DNA of 64,000 nt from Antedon mediterranea (GCF_964355755.1 NC_092673.1:191001-255000); one strand, 5' to 3'; shown: positions 38,418 to 50,164, counted from the stretch's first letter. A program made the numbers and translations. Notes: a model not told the origin generated them from the letters alone.

Positions 38418-39154
38418 AGCATTTTCTAATACCGCGTGCATATTCCATGATCCTTACTTTAAAGGAATCACATTTAAGTTTGACTTAAGTGAATCAGGCT
38501 CTGGGTTAGATGAGCGTATTATAAGCTTGTTTAGTTAAACTGTTGCACGTTTGCTCCGTCTAAGTTATAGTATCAGTGTACATGTACATTTATGTTACAC
38601 TAATTATGGCAGTACGTCAATTCACTTACCTTCATTAGAATAATATATGAAATATGAATAAATGTGATACCAGGTATTAGATAATCAATATCTCATGTGT
38701 ATATCAACATTTGTTGTTAGTTAACAAAAGGTGTTATTTTTTTTTATTTGTTTGTTTTATGTGTTATAGTTTTTATATTTCTTTGAAATCATCGTTATAA
38801 TAAATTAAATCTTTCATATACCATGATGCTGTTTATAGACAACCTCAATTTACCTTTAGATCCTGTGTAGTGTGTGTGTGTAATCATAATATTATAAATA
38901 CAGTTTAATTAAATTAATTTTCAGACAGTCTCCTCTTGTCAACAATCATTTTAATATAGGCATATTACACTGGAACTCAATGTTTGCACAGTATATTGTA
39001 TATTAGTGTCAATATAACATATTGCATTACACAATCCTTAGATCATCGAAACCCAATTCAATTCCTTCCCCCACATACAGTATTACAATACTCATCTTAT
39101 CTGTGCTTTTAAATTGGGTGATTGTATTATTTAATACAACTTAATGTTACTCCT

Positions 39155-39226
39155 ACACACTTAATCACGGTTGATGGTGGGACTTAATCACGGTTGATGG
39201 TGGGACTTAATCACGGTTGGTGGTGG
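39155..39226. repeat. About 24-bp repeat, 3 copies
   Basis: 'cttaatcacggttgatggtg' recurs three times in a row, the last copy with one substitution (gttggtggtgg). Confidence 0.92.
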
Positions 39227-40285
39227 AGGATTTTATTTCAGATATTAGGCTGGTTGTTTAAAATTATATTTTCATATCTCTATCTTGTTTTTTTGCTCTC
39301 ATGGAAAACCTCTATGAATGCTTCGATTTACTTTTTACCTGTGATCGATACATTCCTTACATGAATACATAATCAACGCACGATAAATATATATTTAATA
39401 TATAAATATGGTGTTATCATCACTGCTGACAGCGAAAATTTTACTTAATTAATCTGGGCCGAGTTACCTAAATGTGTCATTTTCATAGCCACTCCACACT
39501 CTCATATTTTTTGTTTTATTATGTCAGAATATAGTAGCTTAATATATTAGTTTAAAAATATGTAAAAAATTTCCATCACAAGAAAGAATAGGCCTATTAT
39601 ACAAACACAATTTCTAATACGTGACAGAACAGAATATTGGTGTTTGCATAAATTATAATAATTTCGTACATTATACAAAAATAAATGGACAATGGGATCA
39701 TAATGAAACCATCAATACAGTTTTCAATGCAACTTATGTGTGATGTGTAGGCTATAAAACTTGCGGACAAAAGAATAATACGACATCATTATAGTAATGA
39801 ATGATTGACATGTTCTTGTCGTCACAAATAGGTAATTTAGGTCATCATGTATACTTATTGACTTGACCAACTTAATAGTGACTTTGTACGATATGATGAT
39901 ATTGATGGCATTGGTTTTATGTTCATTATTATTATGTTGCATTTATTTTGCATATTGTAATTTAATAATTAAGTTTATTAAGCAGTTAATCAAATAGCAA
40001 TTATAAGATGGTTTGATCGATATTTAGGCATTGCATTATAATACGGTCATGTCAGTTTTTCATTGTCACATGATCAACTGTGCGTATGTCGCTATGTATG
40101 TGACAATTTTTACACGTGATTCAGGGAGTGACACTTTTATATAGACGCATTCATCATGATTAATTTATGTCATAAATCTGTGATAATCACGAGTTATGAG
40201 TAGGGCTATTGAAATGTAATTAATTACATTCATTATTATGTTGTTTTGTTTCATTTTGTACACTAAGCGTCTAGTAGGCCTCTAA

Positions 40286-40386
40286 AGCTCTGTCCACACT
40301 ATCCAACTAGTTTGACAAGTGTGTTGTTCCCAAATATGGTAGTGACATCATCATGTCCATATATGGGCACATCACATTTTTTGATG
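40286..40386. mobile_element. Truncated MITE (AGCTCTGTC family)
   Basis: Left end 'agctctgtccacactatcca', then 'aaatatggtagtgacatcat' and 'ccatatatgggcacatcaca', as at 23.6 kb. The right inverted end is missing. Confidence 0.8.
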
Positions 40387-40665
40387 TATATGTATTGACT
40401 TGTCTCAGGCTCTAGTTCCATTAAATAGTATTCTCGTTTTTATCTTTTTGTCAGTACGTATGAAAAGATATGTGCGTTAAAATGTCATTTCATCATCAAG
40501 AGTGTCGTCATTAACAACCACAACCTTCATCAATTTTCATAGACATTGTTTGTTTTATTATTTATTTCATACGCATCCAACAGCGAGTAACTCGGGATAA
40601 TACGGGATGGATAAACTATTTCATAATTTACCATGCTTATAAATTAAGTCTCATTTGAGGCTTAG

Positions 40666-40800
40666 GGAGTGGAGTTGTTAAAGAGTCGTGAGTTACAACC
40701 CTGCCACGAGGTCATGATTGAACCATGGACCTTGAGATTGGAAGGCAAGCACGTTAAGCTGCTGTCAGCTCCACTACTTAACCCCAGGCTGCTCCACTAA
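40666..40800 (-). mobile_element. Probable tRNA-derived SINE relic
   Basis: The minus strand carries a B-box-like GGTTCAATC (40724-40716), and 60-70 nt upstream 'taagtagtggagctgacagc', which could be a worn A box, with a CCTT...AAGG stem where an anticodon arm would be. The cloverleaf is incomplete. Called from promoter boxes and layout only. Confidence 0.4.
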
Positions 40801-42119
40801 CTTCTGTTGTTAATTGATATATGTTTTCCATGTAATTCATACCGGTACTCAATTTAAAAACGACAAGTTAATTAATTAGACCAAGTGTGTTACTGTTTTA
40901 AGTATCAGATATTTGATTGTTTACTTTTCTTAGTTTTATATTCTTTTATGCTTTGTCGGGTCGTCGCCCAGACCGAGTATGGATCATCATATCAATCAAT
41001 TAATATAAGAATTGAGAAATCAGAATAATAGAACTATTTAGTATAAATAACACGTGCTTTGTCTTTCAACGCCAAGAAGGAGTCTTTTGTTCTAAATATT
41101 TTAATACGAGTGAATGATAGTAGAAGAATATGATGAGGCATCGGTATTTTGAACACATGCCGAAAGCAGAATGTCTTAATAGAATTTACCCATATTTATT
41201 AATACTTTTATGCGCTTTATTTTCCATAAGCATTAGTGAATAAATTCAAACATTGATTTTATTATAAACTCGTACATCTTTAAAGTCGTTTTTCCATGGA
41301 TAGAATGGAAATGAATGACAGTCAGGTAGTGATTGGTTTATGCTATCAATCAACTGTTGTATAAGGGACAGGGTGGGGAGGTGTACGTGTTTTTCCAATC
41401 AAACTTCCACACAAATTGTATATGTAGAAAAGAAACAACATTAATGTTACCAGAGTCAATTCTTATATTTTATGATCTGTAGAATTAAGTAACAGAAAGT
41501 CAGCTACTAAGTTATTTTACGTTTACTTCATTACGCGTCTTCATTTCCTCTCATATGCTATTTCAGAGTGGGATAAAATTGTCAAATTTCAAAAATGGTA
41601 TCTTAGATGATCCGTCGACAGATACATATAGAATATGACATTTGATTTTAATAGCCTTACTCAAATGAAGACAATTGTACTAGGCTATCATGTGTGTGTA
41701 CTAAGGCGCCAATTCATTCATCTTTTAGGCAACCTATATTGCACAATTATCGTTGTGTAACTATACTGTGTTCATTTATGTTTCTATATTAATTCAGTAT
41801 TCATAATCTGAAGAAGAACGATCTTATATTCAATAGTGTTTTACAAAACGTTATAATACGTTCATAATGACGTCATGATAAGTATTACTATAACGAATAA
41901 GTAAATCTGTCTAGAATCATTAACAAATTACACCGAGGTTAAATTACACCGAGGTTAAACTTGGCTTTTAAAAATAGAAGTAATCTGTTGTTAAATTAAA
42001 TTTTATTTTGACGTTTCAACGTTTGCTAACAGCATCACAAATCGAATTGTTATAAAATGCATGTTGGGGGTGAGGTGGGACAATTATTTTTTTAATACCG
42101 ATATCCAAAGGACAGAATA

Positions 42120-43085
42120 AGCCTACATAGATGTACGACCTGTTTTAACCTGAAATTCCCTCTACCCGCATTGCAAATATTGTCAACAAAAACAAGAATC
42201 ACCCATTTATACCCTTTCTTTACCTCCACACATCGCCATCTATCACCAAACCATCCAGAAAATTAGAATCTCCAAATACAGTTTCAAACCAGAAATGATC
42301 GATATGCATATTTCAAGATAGAGGGCAGCAGGTGGCGACTGTATTACGCATGATTCTATTCTGCACAGTTCTCTACGGTTCGGTATATTATTTGAGTCTC
42401 AGCTTTTATAATATCAACACTTGGAGTCATTAAGAAACAAACATTTGAATATATACTGATTTTAGTTTATTATTTTTTTAAAGAAATGTCCTTGCATCAA
42501 CGGTTATTAGCTATGAAATATGTATACCATCCCAATGAGTATACGGTTATTGGCTATGAAATATCAAGGCCTTAAACTGTAAACATACATTAAATTGCTA
42601 TTTAAAAACCGTGTAAATTCTTCTGCTTGAAAATCTGACATATCAGCTTAAAGTACGCCTGTAATGAAATCAACCAAATAATTAGAAATGGGTATATCGA
42701 TCACTTTCAATTAGATGAACATTTGTGTTTTTTCACCCAATGGAAAATAAATTTAATAAAAATAACATTAGGCCTATCATATACTTACATTCATATGTGA
42801 CCTCCAGATATTTTTAGGTGCCAACACATGGATCACCAAACACATTGTTTTTGGCAATTACACTGCACGAACTCTTGCCATCACAAATCTGGTTTACCTT
42901 TGAGATGGATGTTTGCGCAAGGCATGACAAACTGGGCGATGATGCAGAGCCTGCGCAGCGTGAACTGTAAGGCACGGACCGTCCGTATGCAGCACACAGT
43001 ATATTAATCTTGTGATTTCCACAGTTTATCGACATTGTGTCGCGTTCACACGCAAATCTAGTGACGGCAGCATCTGTAAATTTGT
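42120..43085. repeat. Segmental duplication, copy A (partner at about 47.43-49.65 kb)
   Basis: Intron plus exon of the lectin locus are duplicated. Shared blocks in the same order include 'tttatacc..t.tcttcacctcc' / 'cacacatcgccatc', 'gattctattctgcaca', 'ttattagctatgaaatatgt', 'aaaaccgtgtaaattcttct' and 'taatgaaatcaaccaaataa'. The copies are about 5.3 kb apart and clearly diverged. Confidence 0.88.
42789..43073 (-). pseudogene. SUEL/rhamnose-binding lectin domain exon A, with a nonsense codon
   Basis: Phase 1-1 exon (acceptor tttacag, donor GAAT^gtaagtat). It reads FACERDTMSINCGN..., then AAYGR (the ANYGR motif of galactose/rhamnose-binding lectins), ICDGKSSCSV, FGDPCVGT, then TAA (42816-42814), and immediately in the same frame KYLEVTYEC. 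The stop sits just before the conserved KYL motif, where one residue is expected. All domain landmarks (paired Cys, YGR, DPC, KYL) are otherwise present. The family binds L-rhamnose/D-galactose in secreted lectins of sea-urchin eggs, fish eggs and venom-free mucus. This exon is either a recent pseudogene or yields a domain lacking the last strand and its Cys. A sequencing error would also explain a single base. Confidence 0.85.
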
Positions 43086-44270
43086 AATAATAGATAGTAA
43101 ATTAGGTTGATGTCTGCCAACACTTTATCAAAAACCACCGCAAAAACTAATGAGGAATGCGCATGTGTATTTTCTCCCATTCTTAAAATGTTAAATTAGT
43201 TACCAGAGCCACAATTACGAATCTTTCTTCAACCTACGCCTGGATACCAGCTCATTTTTTAGGATAATATAATAAATGTATAAATGTGTAGGCCTTCGTA
43301 TAGATTTGTAAGACAATGAGTTGTAAAACAGTGTTGTAAGACAATGAGTGTTATAGGCTACTTATTGATCATTTTGCATTTATTGACAAGTTATGTGTCT
43401 TACTTTTATAATGACTTTTCAAAATGAAGGGAAAAAAAAGGATTTCATCGCCGATATGATTGTTTTACATGCAGGTATTTTAGTAAAATTTAAAACGCTA
43501 CATTTTGACCATGGAAAAACTATCGTACAGTATCGTGTGCGTGTTTTTTAAAAAGGGGAATCCCCGACGGTCAGCAGAAAGACGTAGCAGCTGTGAGGAA
43601 ACAGATACCAGAAGGCGCAGCTCCGATTGGTTTCAGAGAATGTTTCAGATAGCGAGTCGCCTTTTATTCAACAGCACAATGATCATTTTACTGAAGAAAT
43701 TCTTTTCAACCCTTTTGGTTTTAGAACATTCTAATTAACATGCCTAATAAATATCCTCATATCGGGTGTATATTTAATTTTAAATTAAACAAGACAGTGA
43801 AGAGGCACGGAATAATACGTACGACGAATACACACACGCACGACATATAGTGGTGATATGATGCAATTTTATAATTGATATAATGATGGGATTGCCTTTC
43901 CAGGCTTACAATCAATGTCCATTGTAATACTATGTATATAATACTAAACTGAATGTTTATAAATAAATTGTTTTACGTAATTTGTTGCATATAAAATAAA
44001 AGACACAGACGCAGTCTACGTTTCCTATAAAATATTTCACATTTAAATAATTATGTACTGTCAAATGACATTATGCTGGATAATACTATAATCTTAAACT
44101 ATGTTTACAAATTGTCATTTTTTTAAGGCACACATCTTTCCCATCATACTGACCTGTAAAATAAAAACAAAAATCAATTATTAATATAGGCCTAATAATA
44201 ACAATAAATATTCATCGACCAAAGTAAAAATAATCTAGATCGTATAACATCATTTTTATCGCGACCAAAA
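43086..44270. other. Non-coding; no signal exon for lectin copy A found
   Basis: I searched this flank for a second signal-peptide exon like the one at 50.1 kb and did not find one. An Arg-rich 77-codon frame (43505-43738) has no recognisable motif. A 'gtaagacaatgag' doublet occurs at 43309-43350. Confidence 0.45.
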
Positions 44271-44284
44271 TTAAACGCGACCGA

Positions 44285-44506
44285 TTTCGAACGCGACTGA
44301 TATCATCGTAAAACTCCGGCGGGGTTTCCCCATCTTCAGAATGGTGCGTTGTAGTGCGACAACGGCGGAGTAATTACGGGGTTTCCCTCTGCTGGTAAGC
44401 TATAGCACGTTAGTGCGACCGCTGAGTGATTAGTCGGGGTTTCCACTCTGATGATAGGGGTGCGTGCCGATCGTGTGACCTGAGACTACATGGCGGGGCT
44501 TCCCCT
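44285..44506. repeat. Degenerate about 60-bp tandem units, GC-rich
   Basis: Four units share 'cggggtttccc' and end in 'agtgcgac' or a near form: about 44311-44359, 44360-44419, 44420-44480, 44481-44506. Base composition is much richer in G+C than the surroundings. No coding or RNA family was recognised. Confidence 0.6.
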
Positions 44507-44576
44507 TTTATGCCTACACGTTCCGTGTTATTTTGTGTATCATTGCGACATTTTACGCACTTGTAAACTATTTTTT

Positions 44577-44752
44577 AACGTTTTGGGCGACTTTGCGATA
44601 GGGCGACTTTGTGATGGGGCGACTTTGCGATGGGGCGACTTTGCGTTCGGGCGACTTTGCGATGGGGCGACTGTGTCGGGGCGACTTTGCGATGGGGCGA
44701 CTGTGTAAGGGGCGACTTTGTATGGGGCGACTTTGCGATGGGGCGACTTGAC
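44577..44752. repeat. 16-18-bp minisatellite 'GGGCGACTTTGCGATG', about 10 copies
   Basis: Imperfect copies with variants ttgtgatg, ttgcgttc, tgtgtcg. Frames through it on both strands (PSQSRPIAKS...; GDFAFGRLCDGAT) are repeat shadows. Confidence 0.93.
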
Positions 44753-44992
44753 TAGCATCCATACACACGTGTGTATTGACGACGTCGATGTAAACAAACA
44801 GCCAACTTACTACTTCCGTCTGAGTGTATTGCATTTTGGGTAATGATGACGTTTTGCTCGACGACCACCCATAGATTTAACCGGTTATTTCGGAGCACAA
44901 ATTGAGCAGAAACGCGGTCTTGTTATTGTTATCTATTTTTAATCTATTTTAAAATAACCGGTTAAATTGCGTTATGCAGCAGAAACAGACCC

Positions 44993-45217
44993 TTAGTTTC
45001 TGGTAAAAGCCCGGAAAATATTGAAAATTCTTTAAGTACCAACCTTGATTCATGTCACACTTGGTTAATCAATCATGAACTTTCACTACACGTTAATAAA
45101 ACTGAGGCTATTCTTTTTGGCCCAAAGAAAAAAGTTAAACATGTTGAAGAATTTAAAGTATATTGTAATGGTAAAGAACTATCACGGAAGCATTCTGTTA
45201 AATACTTTTGTGGTGAA
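44993..45217 (+). mobile_element. LINE reverse-transcriptase fragment
   Basis: One open frame without a start reads LVSGKSPENIENSL, LDSCHTWLINHELSLHVNKT, EAILFGPKKKV, then HSVKYF. This is the region just after the (F/Y)ADD catalytic motif of non-LTR reverse transcriptases (W...N.LSLN..KTE...FG....V.YLG). Both flanks lack the rest of the element. It belongs to a different subfamily from the LINE at 51-53 kb. Confidence 0.75.
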
Positions 45218-45801
45218 ACCATGGTAGGAAACGTACTTGTAAAAATGTATGATTAACAAAATCAAAATTTAACAGTGTGGCGTGTTGACCGCGAATAACC
45301 ATACCATCTTTCCCACTACACCTCAACCATTGCATAACAACGCACGGCATACCAAATCGTTTCGCACACCTGCGATGAAATATAAATTCAATTATTTTAA
45401 AATTAAGGGCACTAAAAATAAAATTTAAAGGTTGAAAAAAAATTAAATTAAAAAAAAGATGTTACATGTGCTCTCCCTGACTCAGCACTAAGGCCCTGCC
45501 ACAGCCTTTTGGGGTCGTTTCCAGCACATCACCAGATGCATGTGTTGTCGCCCCATGATGTGTGGTGAAAAGGGGGACGTATAATTCTGTGAACTCCGAA
45601 CACAGCTGCTCGCATAGCTTTAACTATTCCACCGATCAGCGTGGGAATCAAAACTCACGACATACGTCGTGTTGTTAACACGACGCTCATGCGACTGATG
45701 TAACTGGTCATTTTGGTTTTAGAAGGTTAATATGATACTTTTGATGTAATGATGAATATACACGTATAAATAGAATATTATCAGCTGTTTAGTAATGTAC
45801 T

Positions 45802-45884
45802 ACTTTGTGGCGTAACGGATAATGCTCAGGTTTGAGTGTTCTCCGCTCTAGATTGGGTTCGAACCTCTACGGTTATTTTTTTTT
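45802..45884 (+). mobile_element. tRNA-like (Arg-type) SINE head with Pol III boxes
   Basis: A box TGGCGTAACGG (45808-45818) followed by ATAATGC, as in tRNA-Arg; B box GGGTTCGAACC (45855-45865); nine T's at 45876-45884 would end Pol III transcription. The anticodon stem does not pair properly, so this is a decayed tRNA-derived element, not a tRNA gene. Confidence 0.55.
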
Positions 45885-46631
45885 AATTGAAAATAATGAA
45901 TATTGTTTTTTATTTTGAAAAAAACATATTTTGAGGGTTATAAATGTCAGGCCTAAACAAGTGGACCTTTTCTAATCAGAAACAAAGTTGTATTGCATTA
46001 TTTTCCATTAAATAGACTGCCATAAAAAGAAGCCCATTTACCCCTTCATTTTTAGTACTCTTGGTGGGCTTCTTTTCCACATCGAGATTACTTTTGTAAA
46101 CTAAAGGAGGGGAACTGCTAGGTTCCCGCCCGGAAAATATTTTATTTAAATGATTTGAACAATCTGCTAATGTAAAGATGAACAACATCAAAATGTAACA
46201 GTGTGGCCTGTTGACCGTGAATGACTATATACCATCTGTTTAAAATAGAGGTGCAAGGTCCCCGGAAAATGACATCTATTATTTTTTTTAACAACATGTA
46301 TAAGAATCTTAAGTACCCCACTATGGTTGGGGCTGAGCAAAGGAAATTTTATAAAAATAGAGCTGCATAGGTTCCCGCCCGAAAAAAATGACACTTTACA
46401 TGATTTTTTGAAAAAATATATGAAACAAACTATATAAGACTAACCAGGACAATAGAGCTTGTCCAATTTCCGGGCACCTCCACCCAACCATTGGTGGGCT
46501 TGTCATGTAGACTTATAATTTCGTTTCATATTTTAATGTAGGCCTATACGTGCAATTTCATGTCGTAACATCATTAGGAAACAAACCAAGATAATCTTTT
46601 GAAAATGTAAATGTGAAGACGCAACGTTGTT

Positions 46632-46751
46632 TAAGCTTGGTTCTCAAAATTTCTCATACGCCGCAACGCAAACCAATCACAAGCAAGTTGAAATAAGCCT
46701 ATCTTTCGATTGGTCAATTGGCTTGTGTTGCGTGCTAGTGTTAACCAAGTT
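46632..46751. repeat. MITE-like copy (GCTTGGTT family), degraded
   Basis: Ends 'taagcttggttctc' and 'gtgttaaccaagttata' are inverted. The middle contains 'aaccaatcacaagcaagttg', as in sister copies. Confidence 0.75.
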
Positions 46752-47429
46752 ATAATTGCGGCCTGCCTTTGGATTTATTGTTTATTCCTGATGATGATAA
46801 CATTAAAATAGAAATGTTAAATTAATTTGTCTGTTATTTGGAGTTAGTGTTATACTATGTTATTTAAACATCATTGTATACATTGGTTAAATACGTCGAT
46901 TTTTAAATATATATATAATCGAATCTTCCAGTGGTGGGACTACATTTAGAAAAAAGTAGAGCTATTCTTAAAAATATTAATGCCTTGTTCAGTGATTTCG
47001 AGCTCATGTCCATGGGCGTCGCTTTCGATGCCCGACATGTAGAACAAACCGGAAAAGAAATTCGTTTTTGCCAGTGGCCATCCAGACTCTTAAATTCTTG
47101 AACTTTGACTCTTGTTATATTATATTGTGATATTTTTTATATTTTGTAAGATCATTTTAATTTTTATCTGAATTGCCCCGTGTGGGATGATGATGAACAT
47201 TTTGAATTGAATTGAATTTATAGATTTGAAACATTTTAATTTTTTTAGGAGGCGCTTTTTTGAAGACTAATGTTTATGAATGTCTTGTTTATGAATGTCT
47301 TGTTTACGATTAAAGTTAAAGTTATAATTTTTAGTACGGTTTTATTTCTTATTGACAAAATAAATTACAATAATTTGCCTTATAAATAGTTATATGTTGA
47401 ACCGCCGTTGATACACACGTCACCACGAA

Positions 47430-48253
47430 CTGTTTCCAATCTGAACTTCCCTCTACCCACTTTGTAAAAAAAAATACAAGAATCACCCCATTTATACCCT
47501 TTTCTTCACCTCCACACATCGCCATCCATTACCAAACCAAACATCCAGAAAACTGGAATAAAATCCAGATTATCGTATGCATGTTTCAAGATAAAGGGCA
47601 TGGTGCCGACTGTGTTATGTCGGATTCTATTCTGCACATTTCACTGTTTGGTATATTCATTTGAGTATCAGCTTTTATTGATAATATGAACACCTAAAGT
47701 CATTAAGAAAGACACATTTGATTATACTGATGTTAGTTTATTATTTAAAAAAAAACTGGCATCAATATCAACAGTTATTAGCTATGAAATATGTATGAGT
47801 AGGCCTACACCATAAACTTTAAACTTATGCCTATATTAAATTGTTATTTAAAAACCGTGTAAATTCTTCTGCTTGACAATCCGTCACACCAGTTTAAAAT
47901 TCAACTGTAATGAAATCAACCAAATAATTATAAATGGACATATCGATCACTTTAGTTTGTTTCTATAACAAAATTGTAATTTTTTTAACCTAATGATGAA
48001 TTTGGAAATATATCTGATTGGATATTTGAATATGTAAAATTGTAATAAAATCTTTTTTATATTTAACCGATGTTTTTAGGCTATACTAAGTAAAATTAAA
48101 TCGGGAGAGTATTGTTAATGTCAATAGTCAACTGATTTCCACGGTAATGTTAGATAAACGTTTGTGAAGGTGGTGGATGAGGAATACAGGTCATGTGGAA
48201 GGAGGAGGAAAATACACATAAATGAAAATATACATTAGGCCTATTATACTTAC
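47430..48253. repeat. Segmental duplication, copy B (intron part)
   Basis: Diverged copy of 42120-42788. It is the intron downstream of lectin exon B, and shares the blocks listed for copy A in the same order. Confidence 0.85.
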
Positions 48254-49631
48254 ATTCAAATGTGACCTCCTCAAGAAATTAAGTGTAGGTACCTGGATAT
48301 GGATCGTCAAACACAATGTTCTTGGCATAAACACTGCACTCTCTGTTCCCATCCATACAAAGCTGTTTTTCTTTGAGTTGGATGGTTGCGTAATGCACGA
48401 CCGTCTGAGTGGTTTTGAAGTGGAGCAGTGTGCTCTGTACGACACAGGCCGTCCGTATTCAGTACAATGTACATTAATCTGGTGATTTCCACAGTTTATC
48501 GATATTGTGTCGTGTTGACGGGTGTCACGAAAGCTCAGACCACGAAAACTCAGACCCCCTAAGACCTAAGATCACGAAAGCTAAGACCCAACACCTAAGC
48601 TTACAAATACTAAGATATACTACAGATTAAAAACAATACTTGTTTATCCATACATAATTTTAAACACAGTAGGTTTCATTTATTACCATAAATATAATAT
48701 AATACTACCGCAAAACATAGATAAACTCACATTATTTTCGCCCGTTGAGTAAATGTATATTTTTTCTTTACAACAAACAAACTTGACGGGTTGTTTGTTG
48801 GTATATATTTACTCCATTGTGTTGGTTCAGAGGATGTTTTTCTTACGCACCTGCCTTTCTTGTATTTTGACTCCAAATTTGTTGACTAACTTTATCCTGA
48901 ACACCACACTTTAAAATTAGGACTTATAAGTACTTTCAGAATGAGAAACACATAATAACAAATAAATAAATCCTTTAAATTGATGATTTTACATATGTGT
49001 TTCTTTGTATACTGTAATGTAACTCCTCGAGCTCCCACCATGCTCAATGTTTTTGTTTCCATGGAGCGCCAAAAGAGCAACAATAATAGTACAAGCATAA
49101 AAACAGAAAGAAAACGAAACAAAAAAACTTATCATGATTTTTAAATTAAAATTTATTTGCCAGTATTTATTTCTTCGTACTTGCATGATTATACTATTAT
49201 CATTACAATTTCAATTTTACATTGTTCCATCCACACTGTAGATGGACTCCACAGAGTTTTCAGCCCTCTATATAATTTTTGCTCTTTTGACGTTCCATAG
49301 AAACAAAAACATTGAACATGGGGTAGGCCTACTGTAGTACTGTAGGCTAGTCATTTTGTGTGCGAGAAAAACGTCTGTAAAATCATCAATTTAAAAATGT
49401 ATTTGTTACTTTTTATGTGATTCTTTTTCATGAAAGTGCCAATTCTAAGGTGTGGTATTCAGAATAAATGTTGGGAGTTAAAATACAAGGCAGGTGCGAA
49501 AGATAAATATTTGTAATCTTAGGTGTTGGGTCTTAGCTTTCGTGATCTTAGGTCTTAGGGGGTCTGAGCTTTCGTGGTCTGAGCTTTCGTGACACCCTCG
49601 TGTTGACACACATATCTAGTGACGACAGTAC
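48254..49631 (-). pseudogene. SUEL lectin domain exon B, broken four ways
   Basis: Homologous to exon A with the same phase-1 acceptor (49632-49634) and donor (after 48254). From the acceptor it reads VVTRYVCQHDT, is interrupted by a 1,078-bp transposon, resumes SINCGNHQINVHCTEYGRPV, then SCITQPSNSK, where a 1-base shift in an A-rich run breaks the frame. In the shifted frame it continues QLCMDGNRECSVYAKNIVF, DDPYPGT, a TAA, then FLEEVTFEC. DPC has become DPY. It is clearly a pseudo-exon. Exons A and B are both phase 1-1, so the ancestral gene could have encoded a tandem two-domain lectin, the usual layout of rhamnose-binding lectins. Confidence 0.88.
48520..49597. mobile_element. 1,078-bp foldback/Mutator-like DNA transposon inside lectin exon B
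   Basis: Ends are exact inverse copies starting GGGTGTCACGAAAGCTCAGA. Inversion continues patchily over several hundred bases on each side (for example 'gcacctgcctt' near 48848 against 'aaggcaggtgc' near 49489, and 'caatgtttttgtttcc' near 49045 against its complement near 49300). A 10-bp direct repeat tcgtgttgac flanks it (48510-48519, 49598-49607). Length, long inverted ends and a 9-10-bp target duplication suggest Mutator superfamily. No transposase is seen, so it is non-autonomous. Confidence 0.92.
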
Positions 49632-50051
49632 CTGTAAATTTGATAATCAGTGATAATAATTATTCTTTATATCGTTTGAAGATTTGCATGGCGTGATCAA
49701 ATATTAGTTCTGAAAAGAACTGTTGAGTTTTATGACGTTTCGATCAATACTGCGCTTTGATCGTCCTAAGGAGAGAGAATTAATGTTTCGAAAACGAAAC
49801 TTGAGTTAAAATACGGTATCAGCTATATTTATTCAAATTTTCTTTAGCTCAGCTAGCTCCAAGGTTTAACACCTTTCAAATAATCTTTGGCACCGGTGCA
49901 TAATTTAATGATTTACAAAATACAACAAAAAATAATCTTTTGGATTTATCGGCCGATTTCGTCATAGAATAGTTGTAGAAACATTTTTAAACCAGGGGCT
50001 AAACAAGTAATTTTTTTTATATTTGGCCTAGTTAACGTATGTAATACTCAC
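49632..50051 (-). other. Lectin intron 1
   Basis: Intron between the signal exon and domain exon B: donor A^gtgagt at 50051, acceptor tttacag at 49632-49638. It contains no other exon. Confidence 0.6.
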
Positions 50052-50103
50052 TACTTGCTCCGAAGAAAACAGCCAATAAGCAGACAGCCACAAAGATCTT
50101 CAT
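50052..50103 (-). CDS. Signal-peptide exon of the SUEL lectin gene (intact)
   Basis: ATG at 50103, reading MKIFVAVCLLAVFFGAS plus one base, then donor A^GTGAGT. This is a classic signal peptide of 17 residues ending in phase 1, which matches the phase-1 acceptors of lectin exons B (49631) and A (43073). Joined to exon A it would continue N-AAVTRFACERD. Because both domain exons carry lesions, the exon probably belongs to a dying gene, or feeds a transcript I cannot predict. It has its own TATA box upstream. Confidence 0.78.
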
Positions 50104-50164
50104 TTTTTATGTTTCTGTATTCTGCAACTGAAATTAATTGTGAATCGAATGATAAATGTGATGG

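Larger units (their letters stand above)
34459..42119. other. Gene-poor intergenic stretch
   Basis: No supported exon. Contents are small repeats and MITE/SINE relics: a doublet 'acatagaatcgttaacaata' near 35457-35545, a GGTC run at 36540-36563, a 24-bp three-copy repeat at about 39155-39226, two MITE copies and a tRNA-derived relic near 40.7 kb. Confidence 0.45.
45218..47429. other. Repeat-rich intergenic DNA
   Basis: A dispersed pair, 'atcaaaatttaacagtgtgg' (45258) and 'catcaaaatgtaacagtgtg' (46187), and another pair, 'aggttcccgcccg' (46121 and 46370), show old duplications. A '...TTGAATTGAATTGAATT' tail at 47200-47220 looks like the end of a retroelement. The ORFs at 45976-46394 (minus) lack motifs. 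Confidence 0.45.

Noticed and set aside
43505-43738. Arg-rich 77-aa ORF, and an alternative frame reading GIPDGQQKDVAAVRKQIPEG
   Set aside because: Neither frame has a recognisable motif, and each is short without clear splice sites. Left as unsupported.
44490-44834. ORFs rich in GDFAFGRLCDG or PSQSRPIAKS
   Set aside because: Shadows of the 16-18-bp GGGCGACTTTG array.
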